A stretch of 64,000 nt of DNA from Microbacterium tenebrionis (GTDB lineage: Bacteria > Actinomycetota > Actinomycetes > Actinomycetales > Microbacteriaceae): the NCBI RefSeq assembly GCF_903645325.1, contig NZ_CAHJXQ010000001.1, forward strand, positions 248,001 to 312,000, in the 5' to 3' direction. The position numbers and the translations under genes are program-made. Shown piece after piece: positions 46,071 to 53,667 of the stretch; the first letter of the stretch is position 1, and every line of letters starts with the position of its first letter. A model generated the notes under the pieces. The model did no database searches, had not been told where the DNA came from, and worked only from the letters and a program-made list of their open reading frames with translations.

Positions 46071-47309
46071 ATGACCGCCGAGCCGGACGCAGAATCCGAT
46101 GCGCGCCTGTGGAGGGACGAGTTCCGCGCGATGGTCAGCGGGGTCAGCCTCGTGGTCCTCATCGCAGCGATCGCGCTCGCCGTGTGGGGCGTCTTCGATT
46201 CGATGACGGATGCCGATGGAGACCGGTTCTGGGGCAATTTCATCGTCGCCTCCCCGGGGATCTATGCGGGCTGGTTCATGCTCGAGGTCGCATGGAAGCG
46301 GCTCGCTCACGTCGGCACCGTGCTGCTGCGGCTCATCTCCGCCTGCATCATCGCTCCGGCGCTCGTCGCGATCCCCGTCGGCGTGATACAGGCGATCGCC
46401 GTGGCATTCCCCGGTGTTCGCGACACGATCACGGAGGCCACGAGTCTCAACGGAGGGTTCCATTACTGGTGGGACGAGGGCTTCGCCACCCAGTTGCTCC
46501 TCGTTCCGCTCGCCGGCTACGCAATTGGCATGTGCATCCCGCTCGCCGTCGCCCTCATCATCGCGCTGCCGGTGATCTCGATCCGTGCTCCGCAGATCGT
46601 AGCGCAGGGCTCGCACATCGAGAAGGTCGAGGGGGCGAAGCAGTTCTCGACCACGGCGTTCGTGTTCTGCGGTCTGGGAGCGATAACGCTGGGCATCATC
46701 CTGTGGGTGTTCGGCGAGGGGCGCAGCATCGTGGAGTTCCCGGAGTACCTCGGGCGCTTCATCCGCACCATGGAGCAGGGCTACGTGTACTGGGAGGACG
46801 GCATGTGGCTGCTCGGCGTCGTGTCCGTCGTGGTCGGGGTGGGGCTGATGGGCTGGGGCGCGTCCGCGTGCTGTTCGCGCGGGGTGCCGCCGCGCGAGGC
46901 TGATCGCAGAGGAGACGAGGTTTGCAGCACGAGACCCGTGTCACCGGCCGCCGTCTCATGCCGCAGACCCCGTCTCAGGCGATCGGCGAAGCCTGCAGCA
47001 GCGCCCACAGCTCGGCGCGCGCCGGAAACACCGACAGATCGAGGCCGAGGAGGCGCGACGCCTGTGCGACGCGCGAACGCAGGGTGTGGCGATGGATGCC
47101 GAGGGCGGATGCCGCCGGATCCAGACGCGCATCGTGCTCGAGCCAGACGCGCAGCGTGTGCTCGAGGTCGGGGTCCGCAGCGCGCAGCGGCGCCAGCCGG
47201 GACTGCGCGACGAGCCCGGCGTCGTCCGTGCGCAGCGCGGCGAGGATGCCGGATGCCGACGCCTCCGCAAAGCGGGTCACGCCCGACCCGCCGCGGCGCA
47301 GCGCGCTGA
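46071..47309 (+). CDS. six-span membrane protein with probable 3' frameshift and read-through
   Basis: The first 263 residues form a plausible membrane protein with six hydrophobic segments (about 18-40, 55-75, 87-120, 140-175, 197-220 and 240-262). After LMGWGA the given frame becomes Cys/Arg/Pro-rich. It reads through repeat R3 and then 330 bases antisense to the PucR gene. One extra G in the run at 46855-46858 would instead give GWGRVRVLFARGAAARG and a stop at 46903, a natural end just before R3. The ATG at 46071 follows AGGAGGGG. The function is unknown. Confidence 0.5.
   Translation: MTAEPDAESDARLWRDEFRAMVSGVSLVVLIAAIALAVWGVFDSMTDADGDRFWGNFIVASPGIYAGWFMLEVAWKRLAHVGTVLLRLISACIIAPALVAIPVGVIQAIAVAFPGVRDTITEATSLNGGFHYWWDEGFATQLLLVPLAGYAIGMCIPLAVALIIALPVISIRAPQIVAQGSHIEKVEGAKQFSTTAFVFCGLGAITLGIILWVFGEGRSIVEFPEYLGRFIRTMEQGYVYWEDGMWLLGVVSVVVGVGLMGWGASACCSRGVPPREADRRGDEVCSTRPVSPAAVSCRRPRLRRSAKPAAAPTARRAPETPTDRGRGGATPVRRANAGCGDGCRGRMPPDPDAHRARARRAACARGRGPQRAAAPAGTARRARRRPCAARRGCRMPTPPQSGSRPTRRGAAR
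46912..46976 (+). repeat. 65-nt nested palindrome, copy R3
   Basis: The element runs from GAGAC to GTCTC over 65 bases, the same length as R1 and R2. The inner pair is GCACGAGAC against GTCTCATGC. The left outer arm has a G-to-A change and the right arm an A-to-G change relative to the other copies. Its right end touches the PucR stop codon (46975-46977). Confidence 0.85.
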
Positions 47310-48450
47310 GCGCCTGCCCGTGCGCGTGCGCGAACGCGGTGTAGTCGACACCGTCCGACGCGCCGATGCGGATGCCGAAGCGTTCGGCGGCCTCGTCGAG
47401 CAGCGCGGTATCCGTCTCGGGAAGGCACACGACCACACCCTCCTGCGAGCTCGCCAGGAACGCGCGGGAGCCGCGCTCAGCCCGCCGCCGCTCCCACCAC
47501 TCCTCGAGCGCCCCTGGTACGGCATCCGGTGCGACGGCCACGATGACCGGCGGCGTGGGCAGCGTTCCGAGCACCTGCCGGGCGAGAGCGTCGTCGTCAG
47601 CGAGGAGCGACACCAGCAGCTGGGAGTGCAGGCGCCGGCGGGTGTCTTCGAGTTCCTCGGTCTGCTCTCGTGCGAGGCCGGCCATCGCGATCACCGAGGC
47701 GACGACGGCGCGTGCCTCCGAATCCAGGCCCGGCGCGGCGATCGCGATCGCACCGCGCAGGCCCCGCGAACGTCCGAGGGTGAACAGCTGCAGGGCGTGC
47801 CCGTCGAGCACGACGGACCGGCCTGCTTCCGCGCCCCGGGCGAGGACGTCCGAGACGTGCCCGTCGAGCTCGGCGCGGGCGGCGGGGGAGATACCGCCGG
47901 GGGGATGCTCCAGCGTCAGCGCGCCCGCGGCGTCGAACATCGCCACCCAGGCGTCGAGTCGTCGGCCGAGTTCGGCGATGATCGCGACGAGTCCGTGCGG
48001 ACGCAGCGCTGCAGCGGCGAGTGCGCGCTGCGTGTCGAGCGCCCAGCTGCGGCGGGCGAACGCCTGGGCGGCGACCGCCTCGGCGTGAGCGCGGGCGACG
48101 GCGATGAACGGCGTCGCGTACGGCACCTCGAGCAGGGGCATCCCGGCGCTTGCGCATGCCTCGACAAGGGCAGCAGGCACCTCAGGATGCCGCACGCCGG
48201 TGCCGAAGCCGAGCCCGGCGACGCCGCGCGCGGCGAGCCGATCGACGTACTCCGCGGGGGACGTCTGCCCGTCGAACTGGCCGCCCGTCGTGAGGAGCGC
48301 GAGGTCATCGGCGAGGAACGGCGTCGGGTCGGCGAGGTCCGTGGAGTGCACCCAGCGCAGCGGGCGATCCAGCGCGTCGTCGGGACCGGAGACGAGCCGG
48401 AGGGCGAGTGCGGGTGCGGAGAGCAGTCCGCGGAGAGTGGTGTCCGACAC
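46975..48450 (-). CDS. PucR family transcriptional regulator
   Basis: The 491-residue protein has an N-terminal PucR-type ligand domain (about residues 1-120; TLRGLLSAPALALRLVSGP, LDRPLRWVHSTDLADPTPFL, ELLLT-like LALLTTGGQF). A middle domain follows, and then a C-terminal PucR helix-turn-helix (TLRVWLEHDARLDPAASALGIHRHTLRSRVAQASRLLG). Such proteins control nitrogen and amino-acid catabolic genes. The divergent gabT points to GABA as the signal. The GTG at 48450 matches the family start; the frame is open to 48504. A TATAAT -10 lies within the operator upstream. Confidence 0.9.
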   Translation of the reverse strand: MSDTTLRGLLSAPALALRLVSGPDDALDRPLRWVHSTDLADPTPFLADDLALLTTGGQFDGQTSPAEYVDRLAARGVAGLGFGTGVRHPEVPAALVEACASAGMPLLEVPYATPFIAVARAHAEAVAAQAFARRSWALDTQRALAAAALRPHGLVAIIAELGRRLDAWVAMFDAAGALTLEHPPGGISPAARAELDGHVSDVLARGAEAGRSVVLDGHALQLFTLGRSRGLRGAIAIAAPGLDSEARAVVASVIAMAGLAREQTEELEDTRRRLHSQLLVSLLADDDALARQVLGTLPTPPVIVAVAPDAVPGALEEWWERRRAERGSRAFLASSQEGVVVCLPETDTALLDEAAERFGIRIGASDGVDYTAFAHAHGQALSALRRGGSGVTRFAEASASGILAALRTDDAGLVAQSRLAPLRAADPDLEHTLRVWLEHDARLDPAASALGIHRHTLRSRVAQASRLLGLDLSVFPARAELWALLQASPIA

Positions 48451-48475
48451 GGATGTCCAATCGGGTGAACAGCTT

Positions 48476-48496
48476 GCCGAAATTATACAGTTCGGC
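48476..48496. promoter_or_regulatory. operator and promoter region between pucR-type gene and gabT
   Basis: GCCGAA (48476-48481) and TTCGGC (48491-48496) form a perfect inverted repeat with 9 bases between. The spacer contains TATAAT on the minus strand (plus-strand 48482-48487), a consensus -10 for the regulator gene. TACGCT (48522-48527) 6 nt before the gabT ATG is its probable -10. A regulator bound here would cover the regulator promoter and sit just upstream of gabT. Confidence 0.6.
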
Positions 48497-48533
48497 GAAT
48501 GCATCCGGGAATCGGTCGGAATACGCTCGCGAT

Positions 48534-49883
48534 ATGAGCCTTCTCGACACCCTCCCCGCCGGCGGACCGACCCTCGCCCAGGAGCGCCGCCTGGTTACTC
48601 CACTGCCGGGCCCGCGTTCGGCCGAGATCCTCGCCCGCAAGGCGGATGCCGTCCCCGCCGGCGTCGCGCACACGGTGCCGATCGCCGCGGTCGCGGCCGG
48701 TGGTGGCATCGTCGTCGATGCCGACGGCAACTCCCTCATCGACCTGGGCTCGGGAATCGCCGTCACCTCGGTCGGCAACGCGCACCCCAAGGTCGCCGCA
48801 GCCGTCGCCGCGCAGGCCGCGCAGTTCACGCACACCTGCTTCATGATCTCCCCCTACGAGTCGTACATCGAGGTGGCCGAGGCGCTGAACCGACTCACCC
48901 CCGGCGACTTCGCGAAGAAGACCGCGCTGTTCAACTCCGGCGCCGAGGCCGTCGAGAACGCGATCAAGATCGCCCGCAAGCACACCGGTCGTCAGGCCGT
49001 CGTCGCCTTCGAGCACGGCTATCACGGTCGCACGAACCTGACGATGGCGCTGACCGCCAAGGCGATGCCGTACAAGAGCGGATTCGGTCCGTTCGCCCCC
49101 GAGGTCTACCGGGCGCCGCTGTCGTACCCGTTCCGCGACGGCCTGTCCGGGGCGGATGCCGCGACCCGCGCCATCACGCAGATCGAGAAGCAAGTCGGCG
49201 CCGACAACCTCGCGGCCGTCATCATCGAGCCGATCCAGGGCGAGGGCGGGTTCATCGTCCCGGCGGACGGATTCCTGCCCGCGATCGCGCAGTGGTGCCG
49301 TGCGAACGGCGTGGTGTTCATCGCCGACGAGGTGCAGACCGGCTTCGCCCGCACCGGCACGATGTTCGCCTCGGAGCAGTTCGACATCGAGCCCGACCTC
49401 GTCACCACCGCCAAGGGCATCGCCGCCGGCCTCCCGCTCGCCGCCGTCACCGGCCGCGCCGAGATCATGGATGCCGCGCACGCCGGAGGCCTCGGCGGCA
49501 CCTACGGCGGCAACCCCATCGCGTGCGCCGCGGCGCTCGCCGCGATCGACGTGTTCGAGAACGACGGGATGGTCGAGCGCGCCCAGCAGATCGGCGCTCT
49601 GCTGCGCGAGCGTCTGAACGCCCTGGCCGCCGCGGACTCCCGCATCGGCGACGTGCGCGGACGCGGCGCGATGACGGCGATCGAGTTCGTCGAGCCGGCC
49701 ACGAAGGCACCGGATGCCGCCCTCGCCGGCGCTGTGGCCAAGGCATGCATCGCCGAGGGCGTGATCGTGCTGACCTGCGGCACGTTCGGCAACGTCATCC
49801 GCTTCCTGCCTCCGCTGTCCATCGGCGACGAGCTGCTGAACGAGGGCCTCGACGTCCTCGCCGGCGCCCTCGCCGCCGCCTGA
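48534..49883 (+). CDS. gabT: 4-aminobutyrate transaminase
   Basis: The 449-residue class III aminotransferase converts GABA and 2-oxoglutarate to succinate semialdehyde and glutamate. It has GSGIAVTSVGNAHPKV, FEHGYHGRTNLTMALT, IADEVQTGFARTGTMFASE for PLP, and the PLP lysine in TTAKGIAAGLPLAAV. The ATG at 48534 is fixed by the family N-terminus and the leaderless -10 box. The aldehyde dehydrogenase that uses its product follows. Confidence 0.93.
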   Translation: MSLLDTLPAGGPTLAQERRLVTPLPGPRSAEILARKADAVPAGVAHTVPIAAVAAGGGIVVDADGNSLIDLGSGIAVTSVGNAHPKVAAAVAAQAAQFTHTCFMISPYESYIEVAEALNRLTPGDFAKKTALFNSGAEAVENAIKIARKHTGRQAVVAFEHGYHGRTNLTMALTAKAMPYKSGFGPFAPEVYRAPLSYPFRDGLSGADAATRAITQIEKQVGADNLAAVIIEPIQGEGGFIVPADGFLPAIAQWCRANGVVFIADEVQTGFARTGTMFASEQFDIEPDLVTTAKGIAAGLPLAAVTGRAEIMDAAHAGGLGGTYGGNPIACAAALAAIDVFENDGMVERAQQIGALLRERLNALAAADSRIGDVRGRGAMTAIEFVEPATKAPDAALAGAVAKACIAEGVIVLTCGTFGNVIRFLPPLSIGDELLNEGLDVLAGALAAA

Positions 49884-49917
49884 TTCGTCCCGCAACGCCC
49901 GAGAACCTGGAGTGTCC

Positions 49918-51387
49918 ATGAGCATCACCGCATCCGACGAGAAGACGCTGCTCGACAGCATCCCCACCGGTCTGTACATCGGCGGCGAGTGGGCGCCCGC
50001 GACCGGCGGCCGCACCTTCGACGTGCACGACCCGGCCACCGGGGCCGTCATCCGCTCGATCGCCGACGCGACCGCGGAGGACGGCATCCGCGCCCTGGAC
50101 GCGGCGGCCGCCGCGCAGGACGAGTGGGCGGCGACGCCCGCCCGCACCCGCAGCGACATCCTGCGCCGTGCATTCGACCTCGTGCAGGAGCACAAGGAGG
50201 ATCTCGCGCTGCTGATGACGCTGGAGATGGGCAAGCCCCTCGCCGAGGCGCGGGGCGAGGTCGCCTACGGCGGAGAGTTCCTGCGCTGGTTCAGCGAGGA
50301 GGCCGTGCGCATCAGCGGCCGTTACGGGCAGAACCCCGAGGGCACGGGGCGCATGATCGTGTCGCAGCGCCCGGTGGGCCCCTCGTTCTTCATCACCCCG
50401 TGGAACTTCCCGTTCGCGATGGCCACGCGCAAGATCGCCCCGGCGCTCGCTGCGGGCTGCACGGTCGTCATCAAGCCGGCGGCACTGACGCCGCTGACGA
50501 CGATCCTCTTCACGAAGCTCCTCGAGCAGGCCGGGCTCCCCGCCGGCGTCGTCAACGTCGTCCAGACCTCGTCGTCATCGAAGCTCTCGGCGCCGATCAT
50601 CGCCGACCCGCGGCTGCGGAAGCTGTCGTTCACCGGGTCGACCGAGGTGGGCCGCAAGCTCATCGCGCAGGCGGCCGACGGCGTGCTCCGCGTCTCTATG
50701 GAGCTCGGCGGCAACGCGCCGTTCGTCGTCTTCGAGGACGCCGATCTCGACAAGGCGGTGGAGGGCGCGATGCTCGCCAAGTTCCGCAACATCGGGCAGG
50801 CCTGCACCGCCGCGAACCGTTTCATCGTGCACGCCTCGGTCGCCGACGAGTTCGCCGACCGGATCACCGAGCGCGTGAAGGCCATGAAGATCGGCCGGGG
50901 AACCGAGGACGGCGTCGCGATCGGTCCGCTCATCGATGCGGATGCCGTCGACAAGGCCCGCGCGCTCGTCGAGGACGCGGTCGAGCGCGGCGCGACGGTC
51001 CGCACCGGCGGCAACGCCGTCGAGGGCGAGGGCACGTTCTACGAGCCCACCGTCGTCACCGAGGTGGCAGCGGGCAGCGACATCCTCCGCGAGGAGATCT
51101 TCGGCCCGGTGCTCGCCATCGCGACCTTCGAGGCCGAGGCGGATGCCGTGCGCCTGGCGAACGACACCGAGTACGGTCTGGTCTCCTACGTCTTCACGGA
51201 GGACCTGGCCCGCGGACACCGCATGATCGACGCCCTCGAGACGGGCATGATGGGCCTGAACGTGGGCGTGGTCTCCAACGCCGCAGCTCCGTTCGGCGGC
51301 GTCAAGCAGTCCGGTGTCGGACGCGAGGGCGGCTTCGAGGGCATCCACGAGTACCTGTCCACGAAGTACACCCTGATCCCGAACTGA
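49918..51387 (+). CDS. gabD: NAD(P)-dependent succinate-semialdehyde dehydrogenase
   Basis: The 489-residue aldehyde dehydrogenase oxidises succinate semialdehyde to succinate. It has FFITPWNFPFAMATRKIAPAL, FTGSTEVGRKL for the cofactor, Glu in MELGGNAPFVVF, and the catalytic Cys in GQACTAANRF. The ATG at 49918 is preferred over GTG at 49912 because GGAG lies at the right distance. It lies 34 bases after gabT. Confidence 0.92.
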   Translation: MSITASDEKTLLDSIPTGLYIGGEWAPATGGRTFDVHDPATGAVIRSIADATAEDGIRALDAAAAAQDEWAATPARTRSDILRRAFDLVQEHKEDLALLMTLEMGKPLAEARGEVAYGGEFLRWFSEEAVRISGRYGQNPEGTGRMIVSQRPVGPSFFITPWNFPFAMATRKIAPALAAGCTVVIKPAALTPLTTILFTKLLEQAGLPAGVVNVVQTSSSSKLSAPIIADPRLRKLSFTGSTEVGRKLIAQAADGVLRVSMELGGNAPFVVFEDADLDKAVEGAMLAKFRNIGQACTAANRFIVHASVADEFADRITERVKAMKIGRGTEDGVAIGPLIDADAVDKARALVEDAVERGATVRTGGNAVEGEGTFYEPTVVTEVAAGSDILREEIFGPVLAIATFEAEADAVRLANDTEYGLVSYVFTEDLARGHRMIDALETGMMGLNVGVVSNAAAPFGGVKQSGVGREGGFEGIHEYLSTKYTLIPN

Positions 51388-51418
51388 ACCACCCCGCACA
51401 CCCCGCGAGAGGACGAGG

Positions 51419-52786
51419 ATGACCGACTACGACTACGCCGTGACCAACCCCGCCACCGGTGAGACCGTCGCCACCTACGAGACCGCGACGGACGCCCAGA
51501 TCGAGGATGCCGTCGCCCGCGCTCACGCCGCGGCATCCGCCTGGGGAGCGACGCCACCGGCCGACCGCGCGGCGGTGATCCGCCGCATCGCCGAGCTGCA
51601 CCGGGAACGCAAGGACGATCTCGGCGCGGTCATCGTGAAGGAGATGGGCAAGCCCATAGCCGCTGCGGTCGGCGAGGTCGAGTTCGCCGCGGACATCATC
51701 GAGTTCTACGCCGACAACATCGAGCGGATCACGGGCGACCAGCCGCTCGACATCCTCGGCGACGGAACCGCGGTGATCCGCCGCGCGCCGCTGGGCGTGC
51801 TGCTGGGCATCATGCCGTGGAACTTCCCGGCGTATCAGGTCGCCCGGTTCGCGGCTCCCAACCTGGCGATCGGGAACACGATCATCCTCAAGCACGCCCC
51901 GCAGTGCCCCGAGTCGGCGGCCATGATCGAGGGGATCTACGCGGATGCCGGGCTCCCCGACGGCGCGTACGTCAACGTGTATGCGACCAACGAGCAGGCG
52001 GCGACGATCATCGCCGATCCGCGCGTGCACGGCGTCTCGGTGACCGGATCCGAGCGCGCGGGCGCGGCCGTCGCCGAGGTCGCCGGTCGCAACCTCAAGA
52101 AGGTCGCGCTGGAGCTCGGTGGTTCGGACCCGTTCATCGTGCTCTCGACGGATGACCTAGATGCCGTCGTGCAGAACGCCGTCGACGCACGCCTCGACAA
52201 CAACGGTCAGTCCTGCAACGGCGCCAAGCGGTTCATCATCGCCGACGATCTCTACGATGCGTTCGTCGAGAAGTTCGTCGCCGCGCTCGCCGCCGTCGAT
52301 GCCGCCGACCCGACGCAGGAGGACACGATCCTGGGGCCGCTCTCGTCGCTGGCCGCGGCCGAGCGCCTGCAGGATCAGGTCGATCGCGCCGTCGCCCAGG
52401 GCGCCACGCTGCTGACCGGCGGCACGCGCGAAGGCGCGTTCTTCGCGCCGACCGTGCTGGCCGATGTCACCGCCGACATGGACGCGTACCAGGAGGAGCT
52501 GTTCGGCCCGGCCGCCGTCGTCTACCGCGCGGCCGACGAGGCGGACGCGGTCGCGATCGCGAACGGCACCCCGTTCGGGCTCGGATCGTACGTCTTCACG
52601 ACGGATGCCGAGCAGGCCGAGCGCGTGGCCGACGGCATCGAGGCCGGCATGGTCTACGTCAACCTCGTCCTCGCCGACAGCCCCGAGCTGCCCTTCGGCG
52701 GCGTCAAGCGCAGCGGCACCTCGCGCGAGCTCGGTCTGCTCGCCGCGGACGAGTTCGTCAACAAGAAGCTCATCCGGAAGGCCTGA
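51419..52786 (+). CDS. second aldehyde dehydrogenase (succinate-semialdehyde dehydrogenase-like, GabD2 type)
   Basis: The 455-residue enzyme belongs to a different branch from the previous one. It has LLGIMPWNFPAYQVARFAAPNL, a cofactor segment VTGSERAGAAVAEVAGRNLKKVALELGGSDPF, and the catalytic Cys in GQSCNGAKRFI. This N-GQSCN form is typical of the short GabD2-like group. It may act on succinate semialdehyde or a related aldehyde. The ATG follows GAGAGGACGAGG, 31 bases after gabD. Confidence 0.88.
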   Translation: MTDYDYAVTNPATGETVATYETATDAQIEDAVARAHAAASAWGATPPADRAAVIRRIAELHRERKDDLGAVIVKEMGKPIAAAVGEVEFAADIIEFYADNIERITGDQPLDILGDGTAVIRRAPLGVLLGIMPWNFPAYQVARFAAPNLAIGNTIILKHAPQCPESAAMIEGIYADAGLPDGAYVNVYATNEQAATIIADPRVHGVSVTGSERAGAAVAEVAGRNLKKVALELGGSDPFIVLSTDDLDAVVQNAVDARLDNNGQSCNGAKRFIIADDLYDAFVEKFVAALAAVDAADPTQEDTILGPLSSLAAAERLQDQVDRAVAQGATLLTGGTREGAFFAPTVLADVTADMDAYQEELFGPAAVVYRAADEADAVAIANGTPFGLGSYVFTTDAEQAERVADGIEAGMVYVNLVLADSPELPFGGVKRSGTSRELGLLAADEFVNKKLIRKA

Positions 52787-52823
52787 GCGGGGGCGCGTGC
52801 GCGCTCGCGCTAGCGTTGTCCCC

Positions 52824-53531
52824 ATGAAGCCCGAGCGCATCACCCGCACGCAGTCCGTCGTCGACGGGCTGCTCGACGAGATCATCGCCGGGCGACTGGT
52901 CGCGGGGGAGACGCTGCCGGCCGAGGCCGATCTCGCCGCTCTCCTCGGCGTCTCCCGGCTGACGCTGCGCGAGGGGGTGCGCCTCCTCCAGGCGCAGGGC
53001 GTCATCGTGCCTGTGCCGGGCAGCCGCCACCGCGTCGCGCCGGTCGACGAGTGGACGGGGCTCGAGGCCGTCGTCCGGTACTCGCGCAGCGGGGGAGCGC
53101 GCCGGCGCTCGTCGCTGGATCTGCTCGACATGCGAGTGATGTTCGAGACCGGGGCGGCCGAGCTCGCGGCTCCTCGCGCCACGGCCGAGCACATCGCCGA
53201 GCTCCAGATCCTGCTCGAGCGCATGCGCACCGCGCACGATCAGGGCGACGTCCCGGGGTTCGTGAATGCCGACCTCGCCTTCCACGACGTGATCTTCGCC
53301 GCCGCCGACAACAGGATCCTCGTGGCATCCGTTCGTCCGCTGACCACGATGCTGCAGGACTCGCGCAGTGAGACGAGCGCCGTACTCGAGATCCGCGAGC
53401 ATGCGCTCGTGGAGCACGCCGCGGTGCTCGAGGCGATGCGCACGCGATCGGCGGATGCCGCCCGCGAGGCCATGGCGAGCCACATGCGCCAGACGCGCGA
53501 CGACCTGCTGCACTATGTGCTCGGCGAGTAG
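52824..53531 (+). CDS. FadR-subfamily GntR transcriptional regulator
   Basis: The 235-residue repressor-type protein has an N-terminal winged helix (about residues 5-70; VVDGLLDEIIAGRLVAGETLPAEADLAALLGVSRLTLREGVRLLQAQGVI). A FCD ligand domain follows (about 90-225), with metal-binding-type FHDVIF and HAAVLEAM. TAGCGT (52811-52816) lies 7 nt before the ATG. It most likely controls the downstream C4 acid sugar operon through the palindrome at 53607-53626. Confidence 0.9.
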   Translation: MKPERITRTQSVVDGLLDEIIAGRLVAGETLPAEADLAALLGVSRLTLREGVRLLQAQGVIVPVPGSRHRVAPVDEWTGLEAVVRYSRSGGARRRSSLDLLDMRVMFETGAAELAAPRATAEHIAELQILLERMRTAHDQGDVPGFVNADLAFHDVIFAAADNRILVASVRPLTTMLQDSRSETSAVLEIREHALVEHAAVLEAMRTRSADAAREAMASHMRQTRDDLLHYVLGE

Positions 53532-53576
53532 GCGCTCGCGCAGTAGCGCGCTCGGTGAGTAGGCGGCCGAACACTG

Positions 53577-53626
53577 TTGCGTGGGGGAGATATCCGGCGT
53601 ACCCTCGTTATCTGATATCGGATAAC
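53577..53626 (+). promoter_or_regulatory. promoter and palindromic operator of the C4 acid sugar operon
   Basis: TTGCGT (53577-53582) and TACCCT (53600-53605) are spaced by 17 bases. Directly after the -10 lies the 20-bp palindrome GTTATCTGATATCGGATAAC (53607-53626), symmetric except for one base pair. It covers the expected start site, so a bound repressor would block initiation. Confidence 0.7.
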
Positions 53627-53667
53627 CCGCTCCGATCTCCTCAGATCCTCTGAACGAAGGAGTTCTC

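Noticed and set aside
46904..47309. A real Arg/Cys-rich C-terminal domain of the membrane protein
   Set aside because: The segment crosses a dispersed repeat and then mirrors the PucR coding frame; a frameshift explains it better.
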